Positions 63,583 through 64,000 of a stretch of DNA of 64,000 nucleotides are shown here, piece by piece (position 1 is the first letter of the stretch; every line of letters begins with the position of its first letter). The stretch spans positions 482,332 through 546,331 of the forward strand of contig NZ_JAINFK010000002.1 in NCBI RefSeq assembly GCF_019966575.1, read 5' to 3'. Source of the stretch: Oricola cellulosilytica. Its GTDB lineage: Bacteria > Pseudomonadota > Alphaproteobacteria > Rhizobiales > Rhizobiaceae. A program made the translations under genes and the position numbers. The notes beneath the pieces are model-generated. The model was not told the origin of the DNA, made no database searches, and worked only from the letters and a program-made list of their open reading frames with translations.

Positions 63583-64000
63583 TCAAAGGTCGAGCGAACG
63601 GACAAGTTCCGCCAGTTCCTGGCGTGTCTCGTCGCTTTTCAGCGCCAGCATGACGTTGGCCTCGAGGAAACCTGCCTTGGAGCCGCAATCAAAGGTGCGG
63701 CCGGTAAACGCGACCCCGAAAAACGGATCGGTTTTCATCATGCCCAGCATCGCGTCGGTCAACTGGATTTCTCCGCCCGCGCCCGTCGACTGGTTGGCCA
63801 GCAGGTCCATGATCCTGGGCTGAAGGATATAACGGCCGTTGATGTAGAGGTTCGACGGCGCAGTGCCGGGAGCCGGTTTCTCGACCATGTCGGTGATCTC
63901 GAAGGCCGCCCCCTTTTCCGCGCCGGTGGCGACGATGCCGTAATTGTGCGCCATGTCCGGCGTCGTTTCCTGCACCGCGATAATGTTTCCACCGACCGCT
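63583..64000 (-). CDS. galU: UTP-glucose-1-phosphate uridylyltransferase, C-terminal part
   Basis: The gene runs off the right edge; about 139 C-terminal residues are visible (from AVGGNIIAVQETTPDMAHNYGIVATG on). Motifs are MVEKPAPGTAPSNLYINGRYILQPRIMDLL and GAGGEIQLTDAMLGM, typical of bacterial GalU, which makes UDP-glucose for exopolysaccharide and lipopolysaccharide. The remaining N-terminus is outside the window. It converges on the transferase gene with a 12-bp gap. Confidence 0.92.
   Translation of the reverse strand, partial: AVGGNIIAVQETTPDMAHNYGIVATGAEKGAAFEITDMVEKPAPGTAPSNLYINGRYILQPRIMDLLANQSTGAGGEIQLTDAMLGMMKTDPFFGVAFTGRTFDCGSKAGFLEANVMLALKSDETRQELAELVRSLDL

Noticed and set aside
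1-64000. CRISPR array, prophage or rRNA operon
   Set aside because: No regularly spaced repeats, phage structural genes or rRNA sequence were found.

Overview
The window is high-GC chromosomal DNA from an alphaproteobacterium, most likely a member of the Hyphomicrobiales (Rhizobiales). This placement is an inference. It rests on gene types typical of that order: a MucR/Ros zinc-finger regulator, a DUF5330 gene upstream of a SufE gene, a DnaA-domain-IV-like HTH gene overlapping a DUF6456 gene, a TIGR03808-type Tat repeat protein, a rhizobial-type (asparaginase II) asparaginase, and a DivJ/PleC-like kinase. The species cannot be fixed from the sequence alone.

Layout. 1-7.6 kb: small conserved envelope and signalling genes (DUF1214, DUF1254, DUF2336, DUF1491), a peptidoglycan-binding protein overlapping a sensor histidine kinase, DUF5330 and sufE, then the DUF6456/DnaA-like pair. 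8.04-10.96 kb: a lower-GC insertion of about 2.9 kb, bounded by 23-bp imperfect inverted repeats (22/23 identical) and by 12-13 bp direct repeats. It carries a dense multi-hairpin segment, a 45-residue protein, two small membrane-associated proteins, and a convergent operon of a 63-residue protein plus an IS1595-type transposase. 11-18.2 kb: a small basic protein, MucR, and a complete seven-gene Mrp-type cation/proton antiporter operon (mnhABCDEFG). 18.4-29.9 kb: repair and metabolic genes (msrB, two type II HAD dehalogenases, oligopeptidase B, a frameshifted flavodoxin, a tetR-yciI pair with a visible operator, trxC, GNAT, cytochrome c' with a diheme cytochrome, sodB, a branched-chain aminotransferase, an L,D-transpeptidase). 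29.9-41.3 kb: a HerA-like ATPase, TIGR03808, asparaginase, DUF3750, GFA, a phosphohexomutase, tRNA-Pro(CGG), anmK, a beta-hydroxyacid dehydrogenase and gnd.

41.5-48.8 kb looks accessory. An animal-type haem peroxidase sits directly before a 131-residue protein whose middle resembles NHLP (nitrile-hydratase-like) RiPP leader peptides. Facing them are a SARP-type regulator and a YcaO-family protein. Divergent from YcaO are a LuxR-type solo regulator and a PAS protein. I read this as a candidate RiPP-type (YcaO) locus without the usual E1-like partner, and it is the most interesting lead here together with the 8-11 kb element. 48.8-64 kb returns to core genes: an MscS channel, tamA-tamB (outer-membrane assembly), kynU behind dxs, a SAF-domain oxidoreductase, a WecA/MraY-type transferase, and the C-terminal part of galU running off the right edge.

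Most operon junctions show ATGA-type overlaps (mnh, tamAB), and several intrinsic terminators are visible. There is no CRISPR array, no rRNA and no prophage structural module. All family assignments come from reading motifs by eye, without any database search.
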